Source: Viridibacterium sediminicola | GTDB taxonomy: Bacteria; Pseudomonadota; Gammaproteobacteria; Burkholderiales; Rhodocyclaceae | Length of the DNA stretch: 64,000 bases | Assembly: GCF_039631295.1 (NCBI RefSeq) | Contig: NZ_JBDIVE010000003.1 | Span: 62,001 to 126,000, forward strand | Reading direction: 5' to 3' | In this document: positions 19,975-29,218 of the stretch, piece by piece | Layout of the letters: every line of letters begins with the position of its first letter | Position numbering within the stretch: the stretch's first letter is position 1 | Made by a program: the position numbers and the translations under genes | Notes under the pieces: generated by a model | Databases searched by the model: none | What the model saw: only the letters and a program-made list of their open reading frames with translations | Told to the model about the DNA's origin: nothing

Positions 19975-20862
19975 ATGAAAAGAATCCTGATCCTTGGCTG
20001 CGGTGACGTTGCCCGTCGCGCCTTGCCCTGGCTGTGCCAGCGTTTCGAGGTGCGGGCGCTGGCGCGCAGCGCCGAGTCGGCCGCAGCCTTGCGCGCGCTC
20101 GGCGTCGTGCCGGTGATGGGCAACCTCGATACGTTACGCAGCTTGCGCCGCCTCGCCGGGCTGGCCGACATCATCCTGCACTGCGCGCCACCCCAGGAGC
20201 AAGGGGCGGACGACCTGCGGACGCGACATCTGCTGGCCGCCTTGGCGCGGGGCCAAAGTCTAGCACGCAGCCTGGTCTACATCAGCACCAGCGGCGTCTA
20301 TGGCGATCACGCCGGCGCAGCAGTCAGCGAGGCCGCGCCGCAGCGCGCCAGCACCCCCCGTGCGCGTCGCCGCGTGGCGGCCGAGCAGCGCTTGCGGCGT
20401 TTTGCGATCACCCATGGCGTGCGTCTGAGCATTCTGCGCGCGCCCGGCATTTACGCCGCCGAGCGCCTGTCGCTAGCGCGTCTGCAACGTGGCGATCCGG
20501 TCTTGCAGGCTGACGAGGATGTGTTCACCAACCATATCCACGCCGATGATCTGGCGCGTGCGCTGATCGCCGCGATGTTCCGCGCGCGGGGTGGGCGCAG
20601 CTACAACATCAGCGACGATGCCCAGCTCAAGATGGGCGACTACTATGATGCGATGGCTGACATCTTCGCGCTGCCGCGGCCGCCCCGTGCGACGCGTGCA
20701 GAGTGCGCGCAGCGCCTCTCGCCGATGATGATGTCGTTCATGGGCGAATCGCGCCGTCTCGACAATCAGCGCATGAAAGCCGAATTACGTCTGCGCCTGC
20801 AGTGGCCCGATGTGCTGTCGGGGCTGCAGCGCATCGCCCGGACGCAGGGACGCAGCGCTTGA
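19975..20862 (+). CDS. NAD(P)-dependent epimerase/dehydratase family protein (YeeZ-like SDR)
   Basis: The 295-residue protein is an atypical extended SDR. The Rossmann start is ILILGCGDVARRALPWL, and VYISTSGVYGDHAG resembles the active-site serine region. The usual YxxxK is replaced by an Arg-rich TPRARRRVAAEQ segment. A domain similar to YeeZ follows, with SILRAPGIYAAERL and FTNHIHADDLARAL. The loss of the Tyr/Lys pair suggests a non-standard or purely binding role. It diverges from the flavin reductase gene by 30 bases and precedes hemJ. Confidence 0.75.
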   Translation: MKRILILGCGDVARRALPWLCQRFEVRALARSAESAAALRALGVVPVMGNLDTLRSLRRLAGLADIILHCAPPQEQGADDLRTRHLLAALARGQSLARSLVYISTSGVYGDHAGAAVSEAAPQRASTPRARRRVAAEQRLRRFAITHGVRLSILRAPGIYAAERLSLARLQRGDPVLQADEDVFTNHIHADDLARALIAAMFRARGGRSYNISDDAQLKMGDYYDAMADIFALPRPPRATRAECAQRLSPMMMSFMGESRRLDNQRMKAELRLRLQWPDVLSGLQRIARTQGRSA

Positions 20863-20920
20863 TGTACGCTGTCAGCTTCTCCGGCCTTGTTTCCATGCAG
20901 TCTTTTGAGGATCAAACCTG

Positions 20921-21361
20921 ATGCTTTACCTGTGGCTCAAAGCGATACACGTGTTCTTTGTCATCAGCTGGTTTGCAGGCCTGTTTTACCTGCCGCGCAT
21001 CTTCGTCAACCTGGCCCAGGTGCCGGAAGCCGGCGCCGAGCGTGCGCGCCTGCTGGGCATGGCGCTGCGCCTCAAGCGCTTCATGCTGCCGCTGATGATC
21101 GGCACCTGGCTGTTCGGCCTGGCGGTGATCTTCAGCAATGGCATGGAAAGCGCCAGCGTGTGGTTCCACCAAGGCTGGCTGCATGCCAAGCTGCTGTTGG
21201 TGCTGGTGCTCACTGGCTATGATGGCTACTGCAAGCACCTGCTGCGCGACTTCCAGAACGGCCGCAACAGCAAGAGCCACGTCTGGTTCCGCTGGTTCAA
21301 TGAAATTCCGGCAGCATTGCTGCTGATCATCCTGATCCTGGTGATCATCAAACCTTTTTGA
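20921..21361 (+). CDS. hemJ: HemJ-type protoporphyrinogen IX oxidase (CopD family)
   Basis: The 146-residue membrane protein has four predicted transmembrane segments. The N-terminal helix LWLKAIHVFFVISWFAGLFY carries the conserved His (residue 10), and the second helix segment follows LRLKRFMLPLMIGTWLFG. The third segment, WLHAKLLLVLVLTGYDGYCK, carries the conserved lysine. HemJ oxidises protoporphyrinogen IX in heme synthesis in bacteria lacking HemG and HemY. Length and motifs agree with the family. The assignment is from sequence only. Confidence 0.85.
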   Translation: MLYLWLKAIHVFFVISWFAGLFYLPRIFVNLAQVPEAGAERARLLGMALRLKRFMLPLMIGTWLFGLAVIFSNGMESASVWFHQGWLHAKLLLVLVLTGYDGYCKHLLRDFQNGRNSKSHVWFRWFNEIPAALLLIILILVIIKPF

Positions 21362-21396
21362 GTACTGCGCCCTGTGCGCGGATGAAATGAACCGAT

Positions 21397-22551
21397 ATGA
21401 GTGAAACCTTTTTTTCGCCCTGCCCGCGTGGTCTGGAGCAGTTTCTGGTCGACGAGCTGCGGCGCTTTGGCGCGCATGACATCGAGACCGTGCACGGCGG
21501 CGTGCAGTACGGCGGCGACTGGCAGCTGGCCTGGCGCACCAATCTCGAAAGCCGCATCGCCACGCGCGTGCTGTGGAAGGTCGGCCGCACGCGCTACCGC
21601 AGCGAGGACGAGATCTACAAGCTCGCGTATGCCACCACCTGGGCCAAGTGGTTCACGCCCGAGCAGACCATTCGCGTGTATGTCACCGCCATCAAGTCGC
21701 CGCTCAAAAGCCTCAACTTCACCACGCTGAAGATCAAGGACGGCCTCTGCGATCACTTCCGCACCGTCACCGGCAAACGCCCCAGCGTGAATACCGAAGC
21801 GCCGGACATGCGCATCCACGCCTTCATTACCGAAGACAGCTGCACGCTCTATCTCGACACCTCGGGTGAGCCGCTCTACAAGCGCGGCTTCAAGCCGGCC
21901 AAGGTCGAAGCGCCGCTCAAGGAGAATCTGGCCGCCGGCATCCTGCTGCTTTCCGGCTGGCAGCCGGGGCAGAACTTCCTTGACCCGATGTGTGGCAGCG
22001 GCACCTTCCTCGTCGAAGCCGCGCAGATGTCGCTGGGCATTGCGCCGGGCCTGGGCCGCAGTTTCGCTTTCGAAAAATTCCGTCACTGCGAGCAGGCAGC
22101 CTGGAAGCGCGTGCGCGCCATGGTGCAGCAACAGCGCAAGGGCGCCCAGGCGCTACCGATCTTCGGCGCCGACATCGATCCCTATCAGGTCGCCGCGACC
22201 GAGGAAAACCTCGCTGCCGCAGGCTTTGACCACACCCAGGTGGAGATCGTCGTCAACGACGTCATCGATCTCGAACCGCCTGCCGACGAAGGTGTGTGGG
22301 CCAGCAATCCGCCGTATGGCGTGCGCCTGTCGACCGGCGACGAGCTGGCGGAGTGGTATCCCAAGCTGGGCGACACGCTGAAGAAAAAGTGGGCCGGCTG
22401 GAACTGCTACCTGCTGTCAGCGGATACCGAGCTGCCCAAGCTGATCGGCTTGCGCGCCAGCAAGAAAACGCCGCTGATGAATGGTGATCTGGATTGCCGC
22501 TTGTATGAATACAAGATGCTCGCCGGCAGCGCGCGGGAGACATTCCGCTAG
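21397..22551 (+). CDS. THUMP-domain class I SAM-dependent RNA methyltransferase (RlmL N-terminal-type)
   Basis: The 384-residue protein has a THUMP RNA-binding domain at residues 1-165 (SPCPRGLEQFLVDELRRFGA at the start). A Rossmann-fold N2-guanine methyltransferase follows, with SAM motif DPMCGSGTFLVEAA and catalytic NPPYGVRL. It corresponds to the RlmL half of E. coli RlmKL, which modifies G2445 of 23S rRNA. The RlmK half is absent, as in many Betaproteobacteria. The exact target base is inferred. Start ATG 21397; it is convergent with pilU. Confidence 0.88.
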   Translation: MSETFFSPCPRGLEQFLVDELRRFGAHDIETVHGGVQYGGDWQLAWRTNLESRIATRVLWKVGRTRYRSEDEIYKLAYATTWAKWFTPEQTIRVYVTAIKSPLKSLNFTTLKIKDGLCDHFRTVTGKRPSVNTEAPDMRIHAFITEDSCTLYLDTSGEPLYKRGFKPAKVEAPLKENLAAGILLLSGWQPGQNFLDPMCGSGTFLVEAAQMSLGIAPGLGRSFAFEKFRHCEQAAWKRVRAMVQQQRKGAQALPIFGADIDPYQVAATEENLAAAGFDHTQVEIVVNDVIDLEPPADEGVWASNPPYGVRLSTGDELAEWYPKLGDTLKKKWAGWNCYLLSADTELPKLIGLRASKKTPLMNGDLDCRLYEYKMLAGSARETFR

Positions 22552-22567
22552 AGCGGGAAGCGCAAGC

Positions 22568-23701
22568 TCAGACAATGTCCAGATTTTGCGCGCCGGCGAG
22601 GAAGTCCTTGTCGGAGTGCTTGCTGTTGAGCTTGATCTGCAGGCGCAGGTCGTTGACCGAGTCGGCGTTGCGCAGCGCGTCTTCCAGTGTGATCAGCCCT
22701 TGCTCGTGCAGCTCGAACAGCGACTGGTCGAAGGTCTGCATGCCCAGCTCGCGCGAGCGCTTCATGACTTCCTTGATCTCGTGCACTTCGCCCTTGAAGA
22801 TCAGGTCGCTGATCAGCGGTGAGTTGAGCATGATCTCGACGGCGGGGACGCGGCCCTTGCGATCCTTCATCGGCAGCAGGCGCTGCGAAACCATCGCACG
22901 CAGGTTCAGCGACAAGTCCATCAGCAGCTGTGCGCGACGCTCTTCGGGGAAGAAGTTGATGATGCGGTCAATCGCCTGATTGGTGCTGTTGGCGTGCAGG
23001 GTGGCCAGGCACAGGTGGCCGGTTTCGGCGAAGGCGACGGCGTAGTCCATGGTTTCACGGTCGCGGATTTCGCCCATCAGGATCACGTCGGGCGCTTGCC
23101 GCAGGGTGTTCTTGAGGCCGGCTTCCCAGCTGTCGGTATCGATGCCGACTTCGCGCTGGGTGATGATGCAGTTCTTGTGCGTATGCACGAACTCGATCGG
23201 GTCTTCCAGCGTGATGATGTGGCCGTAGCTGTGTTCGTTGCGGTAGTCGACCATCGCCGCGAGGGTGGTGGTTTTACCGGTGCCGGTGCCGCCGACGAAG
23301 ATCACCAGGCCGCGCTTGGACATGCCGATGTCTTGAATGCTGAGCGGCACGCCAAGCTCTTGCAGGCTGGGAATCTTTTGCGAGATGGTCCGCGCGACGA
23401 GGCCGACACGGCCTTGCTGCAGGAAGGCATTGACGCGGAAGCGACCGATGCCGGCCGGCGAGATGGCGAAATTGCATTCTTTGGTGGCTTCGAAGTCGGC
23501 CGCCTGGCGGTCGTTCATGATCGCGCGGGCCAGCTCCGAGGTGTGCTGCGGGGTGAGCACCTGGTTCGACTGCGGAATGATCTTGCCATCGACCTTGATC
23601 GCCGGCGGAAAGCCGGCGGTGATAAACAGGTCGGAGCCGCGCTTGCTGACCATCAGCTTGAGCAGGTCGTTCATGAACTTGCTGGATTGATCGCGTTCCA
23701 T
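22568..23701 (-). CDS. pilU: type IV pilus retraction accessory ATPase PilU
   Basis: PilU is a hexameric secretion-type ATPase that helps PilT retract type IV pili. The product is 377 residues, with Walker A GGTGTGKTTT, Asp box LEDPIEF, Walker B ILMGEIRD and His box GHLCLATLHAN. It lacks the AIRNLIRE C-terminal motif of PilT and has the longer C-terminal tail of PilU. ATG 23701 has aagg nine bases upstream, while the in-frame ATG at 23710 touches it directly. It follows pilT with about 70 bases between. Confidence 0.95.
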   Translation of the reverse strand: MERDQSSKFMNDLLKLMVSKRGSDLFITAGFPPAIKVDGKIIPQSNQVLTPQHTSELARAIMNDRQAADFEATKECNFAISPAGIGRFRVNAFLQQGRVGLVARTISQKIPSLQELGVPLSIQDIGMSKRGLVIFVGGTGTGKTTTLAAMVDYRNEHSYGHIITLEDPIEFVHTHKNCIITQREVGIDTDSWEAGLKNTLRQAPDVILMGEIRDRETMDYAVAFAETGHLCLATLHANSTNQAIDRIINFFPEERRAQLLMDLSLNLRAMVSQRLLPMKDRKGRVPAVEIMLNSPLISDLIFKGEVHEIKEVMKRSRELGMQTFDQSLFELHEQGLITLEDALRNADSVNDLRLQIKLNSKHSDKDFLAGAQNLDIV

Positions 23702-23770
23702 GGTGCTCATCCTTGTCGGGGTCGCTTGCCCGCTGTCTGCGGGTCAGTCTGTGTGAGTGTCGCGGGTGGC

Positions 23771-24820
23771 TCAGTTGCCGCCGGGGAAGTTGTCCTTGTT
23801 CATCGCGCGCGGTCTGGCTTCGGCCGCCGAGATGATGTTGCGCCGGACCAGGTCTTGCAAGTTCTGGTCCAGGGTCTGCATGCCATATTGCTGACCGGTC
23901 TGGATCGAGGAGTACATCTGCGCGACCTTGTTCTCGCGGATCAGGTTACGGATGGCCGGGGTGCCGATCATGATCTCGTGTGCGGCGACGCGGCCGGTGC
24001 CGTCCTTGGTCTTGAGCAGGGTTTGCGAGATCACCGCGCGCAGCGATTCGGAGAGCATCGCGCGCATCATTTCCTTTTCTTCAGCGGGGAAGACGTCGAC
24101 GATGCGGTCGACGGTTTTGGCGGCAGACGAGGTGTGCAGGGTGCCGAACACCAGGTGGCCGGTTTCAGCCGCTGTCATCGCCAGGCGAATGGTTTCCAGA
24201 TCGCGCAATTCGCCGACCAGGATGATGTCCGGGTCTTCACGCAGCGCGCTGCGCAGTGCGTTGGAGAAGGACAGCGTGTCGCGCGAGACTTCGCGCTGGT
24301 TGATCAGACAGCGCTTGGATTCATGCACGAACTCGATCGGGTCTTCGATGGTCAGAATGTGACCGTACTCGTTTTCGTTGATGTAATCGATCATCGCCGC
24401 CAGCGTAGTCGATTTGCCCGAACCGGTCGGGCCGGTGACCAGCACGATGCCGCGCGGTTGCGTCGCAATGTCTTTGAAGGTGCGCGGCGCATTGAGGTCT
24501 TCGAGCGACAGCACCTTCGAGGGAATGGTCCGGAATACCGCGCCGGCGCCACGGTTCTGGTTGAAGGCATTGACGCGGAAGCGCGCCAGATTCGGCACCG
24601 CGAAGGAGAAGTCGCATTCGAGGAATTCTTCGTACTGCTTGCGCTGCCCGTCGTTCATGATGTCATACACCATGGCGTGCACGTCCTTGTGCTCCAGCGG
24701 CGGCAGGTTGATGCGGCGCACGTCGCCATTGACGCGGATCATCGGTGGCAGGCCGGCCGACAGGTGGAGGTCGGAAGCCTTGTTCTTGACGGAGAAGGCA
24801 AGCAGTTCGGTGATGTCCAT
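23771..24820 (-). CDS. pilT: type IV pilus retraction ATPase PilT
   Basis: PilT powers depolymerisation of type IV pili for twitching motility and DNA uptake. The 349-residue protein has Walker A GPTGSGKSTT, LTIEDPIEFVHE, Walker B IILVGELRD, GHLVFGTLHTSSA, and the PilT-specific AIRNLIRENK motif. Length is standard. It is the first gene of pilT-pilU and diverges from yggS, the arrangement seen in Pseudomonas and many Betaproteobacteria. Confidence 0.97.
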   Translation of the reverse strand: MDITELLAFSVKNKASDLHLSAGLPPMIRVNGDVRRINLPPLEHKDVHAMVYDIMNDGQRKQYEEFLECDFSFAVPNLARFRVNAFNQNRGAGAVFRTIPSKVLSLEDLNAPRTFKDIATQPRGIVLVTGPTGSGKSTTLAAMIDYINENEYGHILTIEDPIEFVHESKRCLINQREVSRDTLSFSNALRSALREDPDIILVGELRDLETIRLAMTAAETGHLVFGTLHTSSAAKTVDRIVDVFPAEEKEMMRAMLSESLRAVISQTLLKTKDGTGRVAAHEIMIGTPAIRNLIRENKVAQMYSSIQTGQQYGMQTLDQNLQDLVRRNIISAAEARPRAMNKDNFPGGN

Positions 24821-24857
24821 GGCGGTCGGCAGTCTCGAAGTTGAACGTTGCGATACG

Positions 24858-24887
24858 GGAAGGCCGGGCCTTCCGCGCTGCTATACT
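24858..24887 (+). promoter_or_regulatory. palindrome and -10 box in the pilT/yggS divergent region
   Basis: A 17 bp palindrome, ggaaggcc-g-ggccttcc (24858-24874), lies just upstream of tatact (24882-24887), a plausible -10 box for yggS. No good -35 box is seen at the right distance. The palindrome could be an operator, but no regulator is suggested by context. Confidence 0.35.
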
Positions 24888-24946
24888 TTCGGCGGCATTC
24901 TGTTGAAGTCGAGGCCGCGGGCCTCGTTATGCACACGGACGATTAT

Positions 24947-25666
24947 ATGACGGCGATTGCCGGGAACCTGCAAGCAATTCGCGCTCGGATCGATGCCGCT
25001 CGGCGGGAAGCTGGCCTGGGCTCGGCGGTCGATCTGCTCGCGGTGGCCAAAACCTGGCCCGCCAGCGCGGTGCGCGAGGCGGCTGCGGCCGGGCAGCAGG
25101 CGTTTGGCGAGAACTATGTGCAGGAAGGCGTCGAAAAAGTGCAGGCGCTGCGCGATCTGGCCCTGCAGTGGCACTTCATCGGGCCTTTGCAAAGCAACAA
25201 GACGCGCGCCGTCGCCGAGCATTTCGACTGGGTGCATACCATCGACCGCCTGCGCATCGCCCAGCGCCTGTCCGAGCAGCGTCCGGCGGCGCTGGCGCCC
25301 CTGCAGCTGTGTATCCAGGTCAATGTCAGTGGCGAGGCGAGCAAGAGCGGCGTGTCGCCGGAAGCCGTCCATGAGCTGGCACATGCCGTCGCCGCCTTGC
25401 CGCGCCTGCGTCTGCGTGGCCTGATGTGTATTCCCGAAGCGACTGAAAATGCGGCACTGTTGCGCAGTCGTTTCGCCCAGTTGCGTCAGTTGCGCGATGC
25501 GCTCAATGCCGAAGGGCTGGCGCTCGATACCCTGTCGATGGGCATGTCGCATGATTTCGAGACGGCGATTGCCGAGGGCGCGAGCATGGTGCGTGTCGGC
25601 ACCGCCATTTTCGGCGGCCGCCCGCCGAAAGCCGAGAGTGGCAAGGAGGCAGCCGTTCTGCCCTGA
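24947..25666 (+). CDS. yggS: PLP homeostasis protein, YggS/PLPBP family
   Basis: The protein binds pyridoxal phosphate without known catalysis and keeps PLP and amino-acid pools balanced. From ATG 24947 it has 239 residues. The PLP lysine is Lys35 in LLAVAKTWP, FGENYVQEG follows, and the C-terminal phosphate-binding segment SMGMSHDFETAIAEGASMVRVGTAIFG is complete. ATG 24929, in frame, would add six residues and is an alternative; neither start has a strong ribosome-binding site. It begins the yggS-proC-yggT-DUF167 cluster. Confidence 0.93.
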   Translation: MTAIAGNLQAIRARIDAARREAGLGSAVDLLAVAKTWPASAVREAAAAGQQAFGENYVQEGVEKVQALRDLALQWHFIGPLQSNKTRAVAEHFDWVHTIDRLRIAQRLSEQRPAALAPLQLCIQVNVSGEASKSGVSPEAVHELAHAVAALPRLRLRGLMCIPEATENAALLRSRFAQLRQLRDALNAEGLALDTLSMGMSHDFETAIAEGASMVRVGTAIFGGRPPKAESGKEAAVLP

Positions 25667-25737
25667 GCGTCGAGAGGCGTCAGGCGTGCGGAGTTGTGCA
25701 ACTCCCCAGGCCTCACTCCTCACACCCCTAGGGAAAC

Positions 25738-26553
25738 ATGAAAATCAGTTTTCTCGGCGGCGGCAATATGGCCTCCGCACTGATCGGTGGCCTGCGTGAG
25801 CAAGGCTTTGCCGCGCAGGACATCCAGGTCGTCGAATTGCTCGAAGCCGGCCGCCAGCGCCTGGTCGAGCAGTTCGCTGTGCGCGTCCAGGCCGCTCCTG
25901 ACGCCGCCTTCCTTGCCTGCGATGTGCTGGTGCTGGCGGTCAAGCCGCAGCAAATGCGCGAGGCCCTGCAGCCGCTGGCGGGCCAGCTGGCGCAGCAGAT
26001 CGTGGTGAGCATTGCGGCGGGCTTGCGCCTCGCCGATCTGTCGCGCTGGCTGGGTGGCTACACGCGTCTGGTGCGTGCCATGCCCAATACGCCCTCGCTG
26101 ATCGGCATGGGCATGACCGGTCTTTACGCCGATGCCAGCGTGCCGGAGCAGGGGCGCGAGGCCGCCAGCCGCATCATGCAGGCGGTCGGGCGCAGTGTCT
26201 GGCTCGACAGCGAGGCGCAGATCGATGCGGTCACCGCCATCTCCGGCAGTGGTCCGGCCTACGTGTTCTATTTCCTCGAAGCCCTGCAGGCGGCGGGCGA
26301 GTCGCTGGGCCTCGACAGCGCTGCGGCGCGCATGCTGGCGCAGGAAACCTTCGTTGGCGCCTCGGCCCTGGCCGCGCGCAGCGAAGAGAGCCTGGCCGTG
26401 CTGCGCGAACGTGTCACCTCCAAAGGTGGCACGACCGAGGCCGCGCTGCGCAGCATGACGGCGGCCGGCTTGCCGGCAAGCATTGGCCACGCGGTGCTGG
26501 CGGCTGCACAGCGCAGCGCCGAACTGGGCGAACAACTTGGCAAAGATGCCTGA
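25738..26553 (+). CDS. proC: pyrroline-5-carboxylate reductase
   Basis: ProC reduces 1-pyrroline-5-carboxylate to proline. The 271-residue protein has the N-terminal NAD(P) motif FLGGGNMASALIGGL, VLAVKPQQM, RAMPNTPSLIGMG, and the family signature near ISGSGPAYVFYFLEAL with SKGGTTEAALRSM. Length is normal. Between yggS and this gene, 25690-25705 holds a small palindrome, ggagttg-tg-caactcc. Confidence 0.97.
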   Translation: MKISFLGGGNMASALIGGLREQGFAAQDIQVVELLEAGRQRLVEQFAVRVQAAPDAAFLACDVLVLAVKPQQMREALQPLAGQLAQQIVVSIAAGLRLADLSRWLGGYTRLVRAMPNTPSLIGMGMTGLYADASVPEQGREAASRIMQAVGRSVWLDSEAQIDAVTAISGSGPAYVFYFLEALQAAGESLGLDSAAARMLAQETFVGASALAARSEESLAVLRERVTSKGGTTEAALRSMTAAGLPASIGHAVLAAAQRSAELGEQLGKDA

Positions 26554-26570
26554 ACCGACGCGAACCTGAC

Positions 26571-27116
26571 ATGCTCATCCAAATCCTTGTCTATCTGTTG
26601 CAAACCGTCATCGGCTTTTTCACCATGGTCCTGCTGGTGCGGACCGTGATGCGCTGGATGCGGATCTCCTTCATCAACCAGGTCGGCCAGTTCATCCTTG
26701 CCACCACCAATTGGGCGGTGCTGCCGGCGCAGCGCTTCCTGCCGATGGTTGGCCGCCTGGATACCTCGGCGCTGGTGCCGGCCTGGTTGCTGCAAGCCGT
26801 GCTGGTGGCGATCATTGCCCTCTTGCAGGGCTACGGCCTGGCCGATCCGGTCGCGCTGGCGGTCAAAGCCTTGCTTGGCGGCGCCATCGAACTGCTGCGT
26901 TCGGCGCTCTATTTGCTGATGTTTGTGGTGATCATCAGCGCGGTGATTTCCTGGGTGAATCCCTATTCGCCGATCGCGCCGACGGTCAATCAGCTGACCC
27001 GTCCCTTCCTCGATCCGATCCGCAAGATCGTGCCGCCGGTGGCCAATGTCGATCTCTCGCCGCTGGTCCTGCTGGTGGTCGTGCAGATCCTGCTGATTGT
27101 GCTGGGTCAGCTGTGA
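26571..27116 (+). CDS. YggT family membrane protein
   Basis: The 181-residue protein has two YGGT units, each with hydrophobic segments: LIQILVYLLQTVIGFFTMVL then VMRWMRISFINQVGQF, and a second LLMFVVIISAVISWVNPYSP then LTRPFLDPIRKIVPP. The repeated layout and the position between proC and a DUF167 gene are typical. YggT proteins are implicated in osmotic or potassium tolerance and membrane organisation, but the mechanism is not settled. Its TGA overlaps the next start by the sequence gtga. Confidence 0.9.
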   Translation: MLIQILVYLLQTVIGFFTMVLLVRTVMRWMRISFINQVGQFILATTNWAVLPAQRFLPMVGRLDTSALVPAWLLQAVLVAIIALLQGYGLADPVALAVKALLGGAIELLRSALYLLMFVVIISAVISWVNPYSPIAPTVNQLTRPFLDPIRKIVPPVANVDLSPLVLLVVVQILLIVLGQL

Positions 27117-27433
27117 GCTGGTTGCGGCGGGCCTCGGACGGCTCGGTCACCTTGACCCTGCATGCGCAGCCCGGCGCCAAGCGCACGCAGTGGGCGGGCA
27201 TGCACGGTGAGGCGCTGAAGATCCGCCTCGCCGCGCCACCTGTCGATGGCAAGGCCAATGCGGTCCTGATCAAGTTTCTGGCGGAGTTTCTGGGCGTGCC
27301 CAAGATGGCGGTGAGCATCCTCGGCGGCGAGTCTTCGCGCCACAAGATCGTCTGCGTGGAGCAGGCCAGCGACGAAGCACTGGCGCGCCTGGAGCAGGCC
27401 GCGCGCGACGACGATACCCGCTTGGGCGCCTGA
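27113..27433 (+). CDS. DUF167 (YggU) family protein
   Basis: The 106-residue protein has the DUF167 core: LHAQPGAKRTQWAGMHGEALKIRLAAPPVDGKANAVLIKFLAE, then VSILGGESSRHKIVCVE. The start is GTG 27113, overlapping the yggT stop by four bases, which favours translational coupling. The same frame is open further upstream inside yggT but has no homology there. The function of the family is unknown. Confidence 0.92.
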   Translation: MSWLRRASDGSVTLTLHAQPGAKRTQWAGMHGEALKIRLAAPPVDGKANAVLIKFLAEFLGVPKMAVSILGGESSRHKIVCVEQASDEALARLEQAARDDDTRLGA

Positions 27434-29209
27434 TCAGACCGCTTCGACGCGGTTCTTGCCGGCGCGCTTGGCGCGGTACATGGCTTTGTCGGCGCGTTCG
27501 ATGACCGGCTGGGCCTCTTCGCCGATCTGCCGTTCGGTGACGCCGGCGCTGAAGGTGATCAGCAGCTTCTGGTTTTCGTAGAGGAAGAAGCGCTTGGTCA
27601 GCTCGCGCTGCAGGCGCGTGATGGCGATGATCGCGTCATCGATGGGTGTATCCGGCAGCAGGATCACGAATTCCTCACCGCCATAGCGGCCACAGGAATC
27701 CTGCGGGCGCAGTGTTTCGCGAATCACCTGGGCCAGATGCTTGAGCGCATCGTCGCCGGTAGCGTGGCCGTAGGTGTCGTTGAGCTGCTTGAAGTTATCG
27801 ACATCGAGCAGCGCAATGCACAGGCGCGACTGGCGGCGTTGCTGGCGAGCCATCTCGCGGGCCAGCATTTCGTCGAGCCCCTTGCGGTTGAGGGCGCCGG
27901 TCAGCGGATCGTGGCGCACCAGCTCGCTGGCCTGCTGCAATTCGTCTTCGAGGCGGCCGATTTCGCGATACGCCTGATCAACCGTGGCGCGCAGGCTGGT
28001 GAGTTCTTCCTGCGAGTGGCGGGTGCGGTTCTCGATGATGCGTGTTTCGCTGAGCACATCATCGACCAGGCCGGAGAGTTCGATGATGCTGTCGGCCTTG
28101 CTGACGCGGTCGGCAAAAATTTCGATCTTGCTCTGGTACTGGCCGGTCGAGGTGGCCAGCTCGCTGAGGTGGTCGATGAAGTGCGCCAGCATGTTGCGCA
28201 GCTTGTCGTGCGCTTCAGACAGGCTGCGCTTGAGCGTGCCTTGTTTGTAGATCACGTCGCGCAGGCGTTCGCGCAGCTCGTCGAGCACGTTCTTGTCGAG
28301 CGGGCGCGAGAACAGTTCGAGCACCATGCTCATCTGGCCTTGCAGCCATTTGTCTTCGACCGAGAGTTCGGCGATGTTCTCGATGACCAGCTGCAGCAGA
28401 TTCATCAGCGCCTGGCGGATATAGCTCTGGTCCTGCACGACCAGCTGCACCTTGCGCGAGAATTCCTTGAGATGCGCGCTGAATACCTGCTCGTCCAGAT
28501 CATTCGGGTTTTGCAGCGCGCGTGACAGGCTGGCTGCTTGCTGCACCAGCTCGGGCGTGTCGATCAGCAGGGTGCCGATGGCGGTTTCCAGGGTCTGGCC
28601 GATCAGCTCGCGCCAGGTGTCCGGTGCGCTGAGCAGGCTGTTGCTGGGGGCCGATGTCGTCGTCGGCCCGGAAGCGGCAGCGCCGGACTCCGCAGGCAGC
28701 GCGCCCGGCGTCAGGGCGCCACTCACCGGCTCGGCGGTGCCGCCCTGGGTCCAGCCGCGCAACAGGCCTTGCAGACGGGTGTAAAGCAGGCCGCTGTCGC
28801 TGCTGCTGGCGTCGAGCACATGGGAGAGGGCGTCAAGCTTGTTCAGCGAAGTCAGGCCGGTGATCGGCCGCTCATACTGCATCACCAGTTCGCGGATCAG
28901 CGAGCCCCAGGCCGGTGGTGTGGCGGTGGTGTCGCTGAAAAAGCTCACGAATTGCGTCTTGAAGCCTTGCCAGTTCTGCTCTGCGATGGCGTTTTCAAAG
29001 CGCCGTGCCAGCTTGACCTGTTCGCTGTTGACGCGTGGCAGTGCCACGGCAATCTGCTTGAGCTGACGTTCGGGAAAGATTTCTTCCGCGCTGGTGCCGG
29101 CGATCTGGTGGTAGAGGTCGCGGTAATTATCCGGCGTCGGCGGCTTGCGCTGCGTGGCCAGGCGAACCAGCACTTCGCGGGCGATTTCCGAGGGAGTCAG
29201 TTCTGCCAT
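27434..29209 (-). CDS. diguanylate cyclase with long N-terminal sensor/coiled-coil region
   Basis: The 591-residue protein ends in a GGDEF domain with active-site GGEEF at residues 510-514 and an intact inhibitory I-site RPQD at 501-504, five residues before it. Active c-di-GMP synthesis with product inhibition is therefore expected. Residues about 1-400 have no recognised sensor fold. They begin TPSEIAREVLVRLATQRKPPTPDNYRDLYHQ, then a Ser/Pro/Ala-rich linker near 170-200, then long helices before the cyclase. No transmembrane segment is seen, so it is likely cytoplasmic. It lies nine bases beyond the response regulator and abuts the convergent DUF167 gene. Confidence 0.9.
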   Translation of the reverse strand: MAELTPSEIAREVLVRLATQRKPPTPDNYRDLYHQIAGTSAEEIFPERQLKQIAVALPRVNSEQVKLARRFENAIAEQNWQGFKTQFVSFFSDTTATPPAWGSLIRELVMQYERPITGLTSLNKLDALSHVLDASSSDSGLLYTRLQGLLRGWTQGGTAEPVSGALTPGALPAESGAAASGPTTTSAPSNSLLSAPDTWRELIGQTLETAIGTLLIDTPELVQQAASLSRALQNPNDLDEQVFSAHLKEFSRKVQLVVQDQSYIRQALMNLLQLVIENIAELSVEDKWLQGQMSMVLELFSRPLDKNVLDELRERLRDVIYKQGTLKRSLSEAHDKLRNMLAHFIDHLSELATSTGQYQSKIEIFADRVSKADSIIELSGLVDDVLSETRIIENRTRHSQEELTSLRATVDQAYREIGRLEDELQQASELVRHDPLTGALNRKGLDEMLAREMARQQRRQSRLCIALLDVDNFKQLNDTYGHATGDDALKHLAQVIRETLRPQDSCGRYGGEEFVILLPDTPIDDAIIAITRLQRELTKRFFLYENQKLLITFSAGVTERQIGEEAQPVIERADKAMYRAKRAGKNRVEAV

Positions 29210-29218
29210 GTCATCACA

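Noticed and set aside
22994..24844. 616-codon plus-strand open frame opposite pilU and pilT
   Set aside because: Both pilus ATPases are complete with all motifs; the long frame is a codon-bias shadow.
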